Made by a program: the position numbers and the translations under genes. A DNA stretch of 64,000 nt from Thuidium tamariscinum (lineage: Eukaryota > Streptophyta > Bryopsida > Hypnales > Thuidiaceae): the NCBI GenBank assembly GCA_947034885.2, contig OX344749.2:41321682-41385681 (forward strand), written 5' to 3'. Of this stretch, positions 10,653 to 21,413 are shown piece by piece (the first letter of the stretch is position 1; each line of letters starts with the position of its first letter). Under the pieces are notes generated by a model. That model made no database searches, was not told the DNA's origin, and saw only the letters and a program-made list of their open reading frames with translations.

Positions 10653-11662
10653 GTTCCTTTTTACTTTTGCGTAAATGAAGGTAAAATGTCTAGTTTAGTA
10701 ATTTAATAACTTAAGAAGTGCATTATAATTTGTATTCGGTAATTGATCTTTATTTTCCTAGCGTCAATCTAATTTTGCAAATTTTGAAGTAATTAAAAGA
10801 AATAACATGAAATGATTAAACTTATTGGTTCTAGTCTAAACACATACCTCTTCAGTTGATGCGTATCCATTCTCAGTTGTGTCGTCAAAAAGCTCTACTT
10901 CCTCCCTTTCCATCTAATTTCATTCTCCCCCGTAAATTTAGGAAATAGGAGCTAATTTTAATAATTTAATCCGGCTTAATTAGCATTTGCTATTTGATGG
11001 TTACACTATAACTCCTTGAGGAACTTAAATCATTTCCGTACAATGACTTTGCCTAAATCTAATTCAAGCGTACATACATCTATTTTACAAAATGGGGTCA
11101 CATAAAATGCCTAATTGAATTCTTCAACCCAATTATATTGTTGTAACTTACTAGGAATCTAGGATGTTTTTTGGTATGAAAGATGTGCATATGGATGTTT
11201 CCTACATATCTCCTCTTTGCAAATTAATGCTAATTCATCACCAATGTTTTATAATCAATTATCATGCTAAACCATGAGTTTTGAATGAAACAATTCACCA
11301 AATACTGAATTTGACTTATGTGAAATCCACATTTGGTATGCTTGATTATATTATGCAAAATTCGTTTCAATGGCAGAATTGGATGATCCTAAACTTGTTG
11401 GTGGGTAGTGTGTAATGTACACGGCTAAAATTTTACATTGCCTTCCAGTGCTTCATCTCATATCGAGAATGGCTGAAGTGATGGACCCTAAATTTTAGAA
11501 GTTGCCCTACGGATATGTAGGGATTTAAACTTCTCAATTTTAAATTCGGGAGCCATCCGACTAGGCATGTATTTTTTAGGAAATTAGATTAGTACTACAT
11601 GTACATATTAGTATGTTACTATATTGCATAATATTCTGGTCATGTAGTCATGTACTCTACTT
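10653..11662. other. AT-rich spacer
   Basis: No gene or repeat is recognised. Confidence 0.45.
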
Positions 11663-11722
11663 ATGAGTTATGAAACTATGAGTTATGAAACTATGAGTTA
11701 TGAAACTATGAGTTATGAAAGT
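11663..11722 (+). repeat. 15-bp tandem repeat, four units
   Basis: ATGAGTTATGAAACT is repeated three times exactly, followed by a fourth unit with one change. Confidence 0.9.
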
Positions 11723-11924
11723 ATAAGTGAATGGCGAGCACTAATTAGGAGTTTAGGACGGGGGCACTAGCAAGCAAGACTCCATTAGTGGGCACCAACC
11801 AATTTTCAGAATTCAGACTCTTCTGCGGAACCCTAAACCGCTCTAATCCTCTCTTTGCCGAAGTGTATGATAAACCCTAGAAGAAAGAGTTAGAATTCCG
11901 CAAGTGTGTTAATGGTTTGAACCA

Positions 11925-12320
11925 AAAATACACGTCAAAGGGTTAAAAAAGTTACCCCAAAAAAATATAGAAAGGGTTTGGAAAGAAATTGTCGAGCCCT
12001 GTTCGAATAAAAAAAATGTGGAAATGGGTTGGAAAAAAATGTGTTAATGGTTCAATTAAAAAAAATAGGGAAAAGGTTTGAATCCCCAAAATGGAAGTGG
12101 TGTGAATAAAGCAAAACGTTAATGGTTTCGGGTGTTGGGCAAAAATATATAGAAGGGATTTGGACCAAAAAATGGGTTAATGGATCGACTAAAAAAATAT
12201 GGAAATGATTCGGTTTGGAAAAAAATGTGGAAATGGTTTGAATAAAAAAAATGGGAATGGTTTGAATAAAAAAAATGGGAAAGGTTTGAATAAAAAAAAT
12301 GGGAATGGTTTGAATAACAG
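11925..12320 (-). repeat. Minisatellite array (inverted relative to 17680-18905)
   Basis: Runs of poly(A) are separated by GGTTTGAATAAAAAA, TGGTTCGACTAAAAAAA and GGAAAAAAATGTGTTAATG. These are the reverse complement of words in the large array at 17680-18905. About three long units are present. The 71-codon minus-strand frame across it is a by-product of the repeat. Confidence 0.75.
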
Positions 12321-12329
12321 ACTCGGGGG

Positions 12330-13929
12330 TTCACCCCCTTTATCTTTTGGTAACCACGTGCGATAATGGGGTATTTAATGGGGGGGTATTTATGTCCTTC
12401 TCATGTTTTTTTCCCTCCCTATTAGTAGAAATAAAGCTACCGGAGTGTATTTTAGAGTACCCTATTTTCTTTTGTAAATTCTTTGAAGGACTATTTTTGA
12501 ACACCCTATTTTTTTTCTACATTTCATAATTACAAAATATTGAGAAGATCAAAAACATTGTATACAAGGAAACATGTGAGCTTCAAGGATTTTGATGAAC
12601 TAAGAACATGGTGAAACGCACAGCATATGCTATCTATATGCCACTAAAGAGTTTGAAAATCAAAAATCAAAGCTACAACTATTTATATTTCACCATTTAT
12701 AAGAAAACAAAGCACACAATAGAGAAATTAAACTATAGTATACAATCCTAATTAATGCAATATTTAAAACCAATTTAAAGGCACAAGAGCATATTCACAT
12801 TCATTTATATAATAAGGAAAACTTAGGGAATTTAATAAGCCGATTGTGTTTAAAAACACAAGTATCAGTAAGTCTGCAAATCCATTCTAACATCTAAAAT
12901 GAAGAAGTTCAAGGACCTCTTGCTCTCAAATCAACTATTATGGTAGGAAGCTTACACGGAGGTTAATAAACTATGCAGGCTTTTTTATCTGCTTAATAGG
13001 ACTATAGGAGGGTCTGAAATCTGAATTGGAAAGCTCATTGTGAGGAAACTAATTGTGGATTATATTGAAGCATGCTAAGATTTGATTTTTACTATATGAA
13101 TGGATGGTTTTAGAGTTACAGTGGATTCAATCGTAACTAAGTGTACTTATAGGTGTCTACTAATTTTATTCAAAATAAAAAATGGTTGTTAAACTACCTT
13201 CTTTCAAATGTGAAATTGTTTTGAAATAATGATTAATTGAAGAATTCATTTCAGTTTTTGAAAGGGACACATTTAGAAACCATTTCAAACCATTTTTTAC
13301 ATGTTGCATTACTAGTTTATTCACCAAACCAGATTCTTTTAGAAAGTGTGCATGTATAGATTTTCAAGGCTTACTGATCACAAATAGGGTCCTATGACAA
13401 ATTGTGTTTGAAAATTAATAATTAATTCAATTTTTCTTCCAAAAAATATGAAACAACTTGTATTAGATTCCTCATCTATTTCTCCTTGACTGAAAAATAA
13501 ACTAAAAATATTTTCATCTAAAGACATACACGAAAAAGGCAAATCAACTCTTAATTTAAATAAGTGCAATCTTTGCCTCCTACCATGCATACATGGCTAA
13601 CACACTTGTCACAATCATGAATCCCAAAAAAATTTAAAAAGAAATACAAGATCTGAATGAGTCACACACTTGTCACAACCATGAATGAATCCCAAAATTT
13701 TTTAAAAAGAAATGCAAGCTGTGAATGTTAACTCACTGAGCTCCAATAAAAATTACAGTATACAGGTACTGCATTGGCAATCTTCACCAGTTCACCCACA
13801 TTAAAATTCTGCTGTCTTACAGCTTATTGCATCTCAACTGCCTAAATGAATACCAATTGCGTAATTGGATCCTAGCTGTCTAATTGGATTCCACCTGCCT
13901 AATTGAAATTCAGTATATATTGGGCCCAC
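12330..13929. other. AT-rich spacer with one 66-bp tandem duplication
   Basis: No gene is seen. A direct duplication covers about 13597-13660 and 13662-13727, each copy carrying ACACTTGTCACAA and TTTAAAAAGAAAT. Around 13860-13910 three near-copies of CTAATTGGAT/CTAATTGAAA lead up to the GC-rich block. Confidence 0.5.
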
Positions 13930-14690
13930 CTATTGGGCCCGTCCAGGACCTGGGCAGGCCGTCACGGGGACGGAGGGCGTCCCTAAAACCGTCCAGGAAG
14001 ACGGGCCTGTCCAAGACGGCCAGGGAGGACTGACCCCTCTATTGCCCCTTTTTTACCCTTGCAGAAAACCTTGGAATTTCTTTTATTTTTCACACAAATT
14101 CTTTTTTGCAAATTCTGAATTCTTATTTGGAATCAGAGACCTCGATTTAGCTCGGGGACGTGTTGAAATCTAAAATTAAATCGGCACAAATTAGGGGGGA
14201 ATTTTTTACATTTACCCTCCGGAGGGGCAATAGAGGGGTCAGTCCTCCTTGGCTGTCGAGGCCTTGAGCAGGCCGTCACGGGGACGGAGGGCGTCCAGAA
14301 AACCGTCCAGCAACACGGGCCCGTCCAGGACCTGGGCAGGCCGTCCGCAGCGAATTTGGCTGCGGGCCGGAGCGTCGACCTGTCCGGGCAGGCTGTCCAC
14401 AGCGGAACAGTGGCCGTCCAAGACCACGGGCAGGCCGTCACGAAGAGCCATTTTTGGCCATCGAATTTGCAATTCGGCGGAGTAATTATGGATTTTCGAA
14501 CTCATGAGTGTTTTCGAACTCGTTGACGGCGCCGGACCTGTGGACGGCCTCTGTGACGTCATCCCGAAGCTGTCGACGGCCTCCCGAAGCTGTCGACGGC
14601 CTCCCGAACCTCCGTCGACGCTCCCTGGACGCCCCAGCCGTCGATGGCCGTCCGCATCAACGGCTCCAGGTGGTGCATGGCGATGTGATT
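13930..14690 (+). repeat. Left GC-rich repeat block with internal foldback
   Basis: Multiple CAGGCCGTC and CCGTCCAGGA words occur. CGTCACGGGGACGGAGGGCG is present twice in direct orientation (about 13963 and 14278). Between these lies an inverted pair: GGACTGACCCCTCTATTGCC around 14033-14052 and its reverse complement around 14225-14244. The intervening DNA is AT-rich and looks like a small foldback insertion into the block. Confidence 0.65.
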
Positions 14691-14732
14691 AGATACAAAT
14701 TAACACTCCTAACGAGGCTTGGTAATGGGGAG

Positions 14733-14738
14733 TATAAA
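14733..14738 (+). promoter_or_regulatory. TATA box of the RING gene
   Basis: TATAAA stands 43 bp after the GC-rich block and about 205 bp before the ATG at 14941. A CT-rich stretch follows near 14765. Confidence 0.45.
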
Positions 14739-14940
14739 TCCCAAATTCAGCCACAATTAACCTTGCTTTCTCTCTTGAGTTGCTCTGTCCTAGCTTGAAA
14801 AAAGCTTTGCATTGCAATTCGGGAGGAAGTCAAGCATTTGGCTATTGCTTTGCCACATTCCAGTTGCCCTCACACAACAGGAGGCAGAGCATAGTCATCT
14901 GTACATACACATCCGTGTTGTGGCATTGTGTGCAGGTACT

Positions 14941-17304
14941 ATGGCCTTAAACCCACTAGAGATGGTAATACATGTGGAGAACCCCCCCATGGCAGAGAAC
15001 CAGGAGGTGGTAGTTCCTGGAAATCACCCCCCAGTGGTAGAAAACCAGGAGATGGTAACCCATGAAGGTGAACCCCCACACAGGAGGCGTCGTGGGAACA
15101 GGAGCACTGTAGACTGGGCGACTTTCAACACTGGAGAAGTTTTGGCCGGGCACGGGTGGGAACAGGCGCTTGAGCCATGGACCCGCACCACATGTCAGAG
15201 ATACGTGGACTGGGCCCACATCAACCGCCATTTTCCACGGGAGAGAAATGAGACGCAAGTGCGATCTGGCGTTGCATTGATCAAGTATTGCGTACACCCA
15301 ACGTTCAAGAAGCGGTTGACCGAGGTGGCATTGGCACTTTGGGGGACCCTCTCGAAGAAGGATGGGACCCTCGCATTGTGTCAAATGGCGTATGCGGAGG
15401 TTTTTTTGGGCAAGGACGTGGATTGGAACACGTATCCGGCTACACAACGGGGCGGCCGTTTCCCTACTAAAAGCCGTAGAATTCCACCAAATCCTGAAGT
15501 GCAATTGGAAGGCGAAGGAGTGGCTGGGGCACAAGGGGACAAAGCGGCGGCCGCGGACCCCATGGAGGTCGACAATGCACCTCAAGGCGCCAACGAACAA
15601 AATCCGGTGGCTCCCGAATTGGAGGCGCCCATTGCCGGTCCAAGCGAGCCCATGCCACTCGCCATTCACCCAATTCCCCCGTCCATGACAATTAATGAAG
15701 TATTTGGAGCAAATGGGGAATTAGAGGCATTACGTGCATTGGTGATTAAGCTGCGTGAGGATGGTGCAAAAGCTGAGCGAAGGCACGAGATGGAGGTACA
15801 AGCCCACAACGCACGAGTGAAGGCTTTGGAGGAAACGAATGCTAAGTTACTAGCAAGTAACATTGACTTGCTTGAACGTGAACGTCGCCAAAGCACGGAT
15901 GGCACTCCACCATTGGATGAGGTCGTGGAGCGGGCCACATATGGTCTAATTGAGCCAGCTGACCCATTGACGGTGCGCCGGGTGCGGCCTCATGGTATAT
16001 TCCCAACACCACATTTTCGTGGTGAGAGTTCAAATGCGGCAACCCAATCAACAGATGCATTGGGCCAAGAGTTCATAAGCGTTGAGCGCGTGGCATACGA
16101 TGCCCTTGTGGCACGAGTGGAGCGTGCAGAGGGCGAGTGCAATGAGGCCAAGGCCAACATGGAGACTGTATCAGCGGCTTTGGAGGGACTACAGGACGAG
16201 TTGGCATTTGTAAATGCCATGAAGGATAGATTGTTGCAACAAACGTCAACTACGAGGGAGCAAAAGTTGCTTGCCATGAGCAACATGAGATTGGCATGCA
16301 CTTTGGCTATGAACGAGGTCGCACAACTGCAGCGTGAAGTCAGGAGAATAGCTGCAGAATTTAGAGATGGTAGCCAACGTTATTTTGGCTTGACATCGTG
16401 GGCCCGACTGGAGGATATGTTTCCAGTTACATTGCCCCAAAATCGTGATAATGCAAGCATTGATTGGGACGGGCATCCGCATCTAGACTTCCAATTCAAC
16501 ACCGCGAGATATCGATACAGGCCCGTGGATAGAGAAGGCAATGCCCCCTTACTGTGGCCCATAGTTCCCGAGTTTGTGAAGGATGGAACGACGTGCACGA
16601 TTTGCATGGAACCGTTTGGACCCGAGGGTGGATTTTGCCTTGGAACGTGTGGACATATGTACCACCCCGGATGTCTCATTCCGCACATGGTCACAAGAAA
16701 GCGGTGCGCACAATGCAAGGCTCCTTTGCACCGGCGGTTGTACGTCCAATTTGGGTTGGAGGATTACATGCCCCCACACTTCGAGTTGAACGAAGAGAAC
16801 TTGCCTGGCGATGAGAATAGAGGGAGTTGGGGTAATGACATGATATGGATGTGGAAGTGGGGCCATGACAGTAGACACCTCGCCGTGCGCAGCGTGCAAG
16901 ACATTCCATGGAACGATGATGCGGAGATTACGGAGGTGTGCAAGAAGCTGATTAGTGCGGGCGATCCAGGGCGGCAAGTATTTTTTGGCCAACTTGCTGG
17001 TGGCCATTGGGACTTGGACCGACACGAGTTCGTGCGCCAACCACATCCAGAGAATGTCGTTTTTGACTCCAGTGGAAATCCTATCGGAATACTCCAAGAC
17101 ATGGATCATGAGGCACAAATGAGGTTCATCGAAGACACTACGTTCAATGAGGTGCAAATGTTGTCAACCATTTCTTCCTACTTGCACGATCGATATGATC
17201 GGACCGTAGTGGCTACGTTGAACAGTTTGCAATCTAGAGAAGGATTGCAAGATTTTTTGAGAAATAGTATAGGCAGAGGCATTGTAGAACCAGAACAAGG
17301 TTGA
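14941..17304 (+). CDS. RING-H2 finger, coiled-coil protein (787 aa), probably transposon-borne
   Basis: An unbroken frame from ATG 14941 to TGA 17302-17304; the frame opens further upstream but only from a non-ATG codon. Residues about 45-60 are basic. About 65-165 hold a conserved-looking globular region starting DWATFNTGEVLAGHGWEQAL. About 255-310 and 380-470 are Ala/Glu/Leu-rich coiled coils. A RING-H2 finger covers 552-592 (C552, C555, then CGHMYHPGC, then C589 and C592), and a 190-residue C-terminal domain follows. RING-H2 proteins usually act as E3 ubiquitin ligases; the substrate here is unknown. Coding DNA is about half GC against an AT-rich background. I do not recognise the N- and C-terminal domains. 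Setting between GC-rich repeat blocks suggests element cargo or an accessory protein. Confidence 0.8.
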   Translation: MALNPLEMVIHVENPPMAENQEVVVPGNHPPVVENQEMVTHEGEPPHRRRRGNRSTVDWATFNTGEVLAGHGWEQALEPWTRTTCQRYVDWAHINRHFPRERNETQVRSGVALIKYCVHPTFKKRLTEVALALWGTLSKKDGTLALCQMAYAEVFLGKDVDWNTYPATQRGGRFPTKSRRIPPNPEVQLEGEGVAGAQGDKAAAADPMEVDNAPQGANEQNPVAPELEAPIAGPSEPMPLAIHPIPPSMTINEVFGANGELEALRALVIKLREDGAKAERRHEMEVQAHNARVKALEETNAKLLASNIDLLERERRQSTDGTPPLDEVVERATYGLIEPADPLTVRRVRPHGIFPTPHFRGESSNAATQSTDALGQEFISVERVAYDALVARVERAEGECNEAKANMETVSAALEGLQDELAFVNAMKDRLLQQTSTTREQKLLAMSNMRLACTLAMNEVAQLQREVRRIAAEFRDGSQRYFGLTSWARLEDMFPVTLPQNRDNASIDWDGHPHLDFQFNTARYRYRPVDREGNAPLLWPIVPEFVKDGTTCTICMEPFGPEGGFCLGTCGHMYHPGCLIPHMVTRKRCAQCKAPLHRRLYVQFGLEDYMPPHFELNEENLPGDENRGSWGNDMIWMWKWGHDSRHLAVRSVQDIPWNDDAEITEVCKKLISAGDPGRQVFFGQLAGGHWDLDRHEFVRQPHPENVVFDSSGNPIGILQDMDHEAQMRFIEDTTFNEVQMLSTISSYLHDRYDRTVVATLNSLQSREGLQDFLRNSIGRGIVEPEQG

Positions 17305-17679
17305 ATACCTTCTGGTGATGAGTTAGGCCATTAGACGGATGTATAGTATATTAGTATTGTAAATAGTATTTGGCTATGACGACCATTTACGAGCGTTTGT
17401 TGCTCATGTTGCAAAAGTACATTTTTTGGGCAATGAAGCATTTTCATTTTTCTCGTACAACTGTATTGTTTGTTAAACACTTAAACTGAAAACTTAACCA
17501 TGAACAAATGAAAAGAATACTCAATACGTTTGCTTGAAATGTATGTGCAACAAGTTCATTTAAATCCAATGCCATACTTTCACTTAAAGTAGATTTTGTA
17601 AGTTCACTTTTAAAAATTGCCAAAATTCTATTTTTTACATATGCCACAAGTATATATGCTTTTGTTTTTGATTCCCACC
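17305..17679. other. 3' flank of the RING gene
   Basis: Becomes AT-rich within 40 bp of the stop codon. No further gene is visible before the minisatellite. Confidence 0.5.
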
Positions 17680-18905
17680 ATTTCGAATTTTTTTAATCAA
17701 ACCATTAACCCAAGTTTTTCCCACCGCATTTTTCCACATTTTTTTTTTCCACATGTCAAACCATAACCATTTTTTTACCCTAACCCATTTCCATTTGTTA
17801 GATTCAAACCCTTTCCATATTTTAGATTGAACCCATTTCCATATTTTTATTAGTTGAACCATGAACACATTTTTTTAAACCATTTCTATATTTTTTTGTC
17901 GTCCACATTTCAAACCATCAACGTTCTTTTTTATTCAAAGCATTCCCATTTTATTGATTCAAACTATTTCCAATTTGAGCCTTAACCATTAAGGCATTAA
18001 CATTTTTTTTCCAAACCATTTCTAAATGTTTTTTATTCAACATTTCAAACCATGAAAGTTTTTTTTTTCAAACCATTTCCATATTATTTTTAATCAAACC
18101 CTGAACACATTTTCTTTCCAACTTATTTCCATATTTTTTTTAGTCAAACCATTAACACATTTTTTTTCACAACCCTTTCTATAAGTTTTTTTCCAACCTT
18201 TCAAACCATTGCCTTTTTTTTTATTCAACCCATTTCCATTTTTTTTTTATTCGAAGCATTTTCATATATTTTTTAGTCGAAACATGAACACATTTTTTTT
18301 CCAAACCATTTCTATATTTTTTTGTATTCAACATTTCAAATTATTAACTTTTTTTTAATTCAAAGCATTTCCTTTTTCTTTTTCTTTGATTCAAACCATT
18401 TCCATATTTTTTTTAGTCGAACCATTAACCCATCTTTTTTCCAAACCATTTCTATATTTTTCTTTCTAACACCCTATACCATTACCGTTTTTCTTTACTC
18501 AAAACTTGGCCATTTTTTTACCCTAAACCATTTCCATATTTATTCTAGTCAAACAATTAACACATTTTTTCTCCAAACCATTTCTAAATTTGTTTTTCCA
18601 ACATTTCAACCCATTTCCATATTTCTTTTAGTCAAACCCTAATCACATTTTTTTCCCAACCCATTTCCAAATTTTTTTGGTCGAGCCATTAACACATTTT
18701 TTTCCAAACCCTTTCTATATTTTTTTTTCATTCAACATTTCAAACCATTAACGTTTTTTTTATTCAAACCATTTCCATAATTTTTTTATTCGAACAATTA
18801 ACACATTTTTTTTCAAAACCAGTTTTACATTTTTTTTTATTCACAATTCCAAACCATTAACGTTATTTTCATTCAAACCATTTCCTTTTTTTTGATTCAA
18901 ACCAC
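17680..18905 (+). repeat. Minisatellite array, period about 135 bp
   Basis: About eight imperfect units, each with AAACCATTTCTATATTTTTT, CAACATTTCAAACCATTAAC and a CAAACCATTAACACATTTTT word. Starts of the first word lie near 17876, 18014, 18168, 18302, 18441, 18575, 18706 and 18817. Open frames across it are low-complexity artefacts. The same repeat occurs inverted at 11925-12320. Confidence 0.85.
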
Positions 18906-19079
18906 CAAAACCTTTTTTAAAAATATAGAATATATATTATATTTAGACTATGGAAGGCCTAAAATACAAAACCATGGGAAATTATTTTTTGAGAGATGGT
19001 TAAACCTCATAGACTAATGAGAAAATTTTGATTGCGAATATGAACTCAGACTTTTAAGTCTTACAAATAAAGAGTTCCA

Positions 19080-19544
19080 GTCCACGGAGCCCAGGCCGTC
19101 CATCCTGACCGTCGACGGCACGGCCAGGCCGTCCATCGAACCCAGGCCGTCCAACCTTCCTCTCAATCCAAGCCGTCCTTCCCAAGCGTAGACCGTACCT
19201 AGACCGTCGATCTGGAGGCGTCCGTCCAGGCCGTCCATTGGACGTCCTGTCCATCGAGGCCGTCCCCTAAAACCGTCCACCGGATCCGGACTGTCCGCAG
19301 AACCCAGAGTGTCCATCCAAGCCGTCCAGTCAGCCAGGACCGTCCATCGGAACTGTCCACCGAGCACGTCCTTCCGGGCCGTCCACGGAGGTCGTCCGTG
19401 AGGGCGTCCACGACCGTTGTCACGATTTTTCATCCTCTGTCGCGGATTCTATCGTGAATTTCATCCTGACGGACGCTCGGCTCCCCGTCACGTCAGCGGA
19501 CGGACATCCTGACGGATGGACGTGACGCGACGGAAGCAACCCTG
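19080..19544 (+). repeat. Right GC-rich repeat block
   Basis: At least ten CAGGCCGTCC, AAGCCGTCC or GACCGTC words, most followed by AT or TA. The block ends in a CpG-rich stretch with three GACGGA words and the terminal CGGAAGCAACCCTG. The minus-strand frames (up to 139 codons) are by-products of this repeat. Confidence 0.7.
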
Positions 19545-20760
19545 ATGAAGGGACAGTAGTGTCTATTCTTGTAATTTAACTTGCATGTGTGTAGTCCATA
19601 TGAATTCGTGAAACTCATTGTGGTTAGTTCAAGTCTCAGTAGCACTGGCCGTGTCTGTGAATTGTTGTCAGTGCGTGATGAAGGTTCTGCATTGAAAAAA
19701 ATTCGAGGTGTGGTACAGTGTACTCGGTGGTCGTGGAAGTGTAAGCCGGGAGTGCGGAAGAGGAGTCGAATATCATTCTGGAAATGGAGAGGTGTATACA
19801 TGTGGTTTTCTAATATTGCTTGCGTCGTCATGACGTGATAGTGAAAGTGCATGGTCATTGCAGGAGGAGGTATTTGTGATGACAGGAAGGATCGTTACTA
19901 ACAAGATATTAAAGGGTTGTTTTGGACCTCAGATGTTGGCGTACCTTTCAGGATAAAGCAGCGCAATAGGCATGGATTTGGAAAAGAAAAATCAGTTATG
20001 TGTGATGGACGGCCACTGGACTGCCAATCATGGAAGTCTGTGTTGACGTTTAAGTACGAGTGGTTTGTATCTTCGGAAGTCCAAGTGTTTTAACTTTGAT
20101 AATTGGGGATGCGTGCTTCGGATGATGTGAGGTTAGCATGCCCCTTACTGTGTTCCTTACAGTGAAACACACTGTGCAATGAGTAGTGGTCTCATTTGCA
20201 GGTGGAAGTATAAGTTTGAGTGAAGAGTATGCTTGTGACGGAGGTTGGTAGATCAGTCATCGGGAAAGCAGAATTCTTGTACGTCGGGGAGTGTCTTCGT
20301 GAAGTCGCACTTCCTTTCACTGGATTAACATTCGTAGGAACTTCCAGTTCATGTAACAGTATGTCGGTTCACGATGTGTACTGCGAGGTAGGCGTACTTC
20401 TGTCTGTGCGGGTTTCTCATGAATTCAGGGTTTGCTTTGTCAATGGTGTGTACAGAAGTCCTCTGATTTTAGGAAACCGAGAGGTAATTAAGGTCTCATG
20501 ATGGCTATAATGAGAGCGTCAGTAGTGGTACTCATTACATCCAAGAGCGGTAAGTGTAGTTTTGACATCCAGAAATTGTGATCTTCTGAAATCTGTGTGT
20601 AATAGTAAGAATCAGAGGATGACATCGTCTTTTCATGTCAAAAGTTAAAGGGTTGGTAAAATCTGTGTACGTTCAAATCTCAGTAATTGAGCGCGGAGAT
20701 TGTGAAGCAATAAATTTGAAGGCAAGGACAGGACTTGGACAAGAAGTTCTTATCAGTTCA

Positions 20761-20799
20761 CTCAGCCGTTGATCATGGCCACAATCAGACGGTGCTGAG
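20761..20799 (+). other. Predicted hairpin conserved in both locus units (A)
   Basis: CTCAGCCGT at the left can pair with ACGGTGCTGAG at the right (9 pairs, 2-nt bulge), with a further TTGAT/ATCAG extension. Unit B keeps the outer stem at 25601-25647 with a longer loop. It may be a structured element in a transcript or chance. Confidence 0.3.
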
Positions 20800-20849
20800 G
20801 ATGTATTGGCCGGCAGTGAAAGGAAGTGATGACTTTTATTGTGAGCCTG

Positions 20850-21062
20850 CGTATTGTGTAAGTGAGAGAAGGAGGCCCTCTTGCCAATTGATTTGGAGGA
20901 GAAGTGTTACGACTGTAGAGGTGCAGTATCGGCGCATGTGAAGTCATTCTTGGTGTGCGTATTCTGTGAGTGAGAGAAGGAGGCCCTCTTGCCAATCGAT
21001 TTGGAGGAGTGTTAACACTGAAGAGGTGCACTCTCGTCGCATGTGAAATCATTCCTGTTCCG
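20850..21062 (+). repeat. Local tandem duplication inside unit A
   Basis: Two copies of about 108 bp, each with GAGAGAAGGAGGCCCTCTTG, a GATTTGGAGGAG word and CGCATGTGAA. Unit B has only one corresponding copy (about 25690-25790), so this duplication came after, or was lost since, the large one. Confidence 0.75.
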
Positions 21063-21158
21063 CAGTGATAGGAATAGGTGGCACCTGTGACGTCCGTCCT
21101 CTCAATTTTAGAATCAGCTGACGTTTGTTTCCATGTAATTGAAAGATGTACCGAGAGG

Positions 21159-21166
21159 TATATAAG
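21159..21166 (+). promoter_or_regulatory. TATA box upstream of small acidic ORF A
   Basis: TATATAAG lies about 250 bp before the ATG at 21414. The aligned position in unit B (about 25899-25907) reads TACATGAA, so the box is degraded there. Confidence 0.4.
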
Positions 21167-21413
21167 TTGGATGGTACTCTTCTTGTTGTCATTCGTGTGA
21201 GTTGATGTTCGTGTTTCCGTTTCACGAGAAGTGATGCGTTGTCTGAGTGGTGGTCGTGGAACTTATCCGTTGCCGTTCTTGGACTTTGAGGAGCTGTCAA
21301 TCATGGATGGGTAGCAGTAGTGTTTATGTGAAGTATGTATAATGAATTGCATGTTGCTCTATTTTGAAGCATCGTGAATTGTGACAAGCGAAGGAAGAGT
21401 TCCACGTGTGGAA

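Larger units (their letters stand above)
13930..19544 (+). mobile_element. Candidate GC-ended transposon carrying a RING-finger gene
   Basis: A single intact ORF lies between two GC-rich blocks that share the core CAGGCCGTCC (13930-14690 and 19080-19544), in the same order as in the hAT element at 4.84-10.4 kb: repeats, TATA box, ORF, AT-rich tract, repeats. The right block ends CGGAAGCAACCCTG, so the inward reading CAGGGTTGCTTCCG resembles a hAT terminal repeat. I could not find its partner on the left, nor a target duplication. That it is one mobile unit is an inference from layout. Confidence 0.4.

Noticed and set aside
12119-12334. 71-codon minus-strand frame
   Set aside because: Produced entirely by the minisatellite units (repeated NHSHFFYS pattern).
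14956-15669. Long minus-strand frame of 237 codons, with others opposite the RING gene
   Set aside because: It lies opposite a clear coding frame with a RING-H2 finger. Its own composition is Trp/Pro/Arg-rich with no domain, as expected for antisense shadows of GC-rich coding DNA.
19014-19433. 139-codon minus-strand frame
   Set aside because: Artefact of CAGGCCGTCC repeats read on the other strand.
20220-20501. 93-codon frame in unit A as a second conserved protein
   Set aside because: The aligned unit B segment has an early stop and frame-breaking indels, so no selection for protein is seen.
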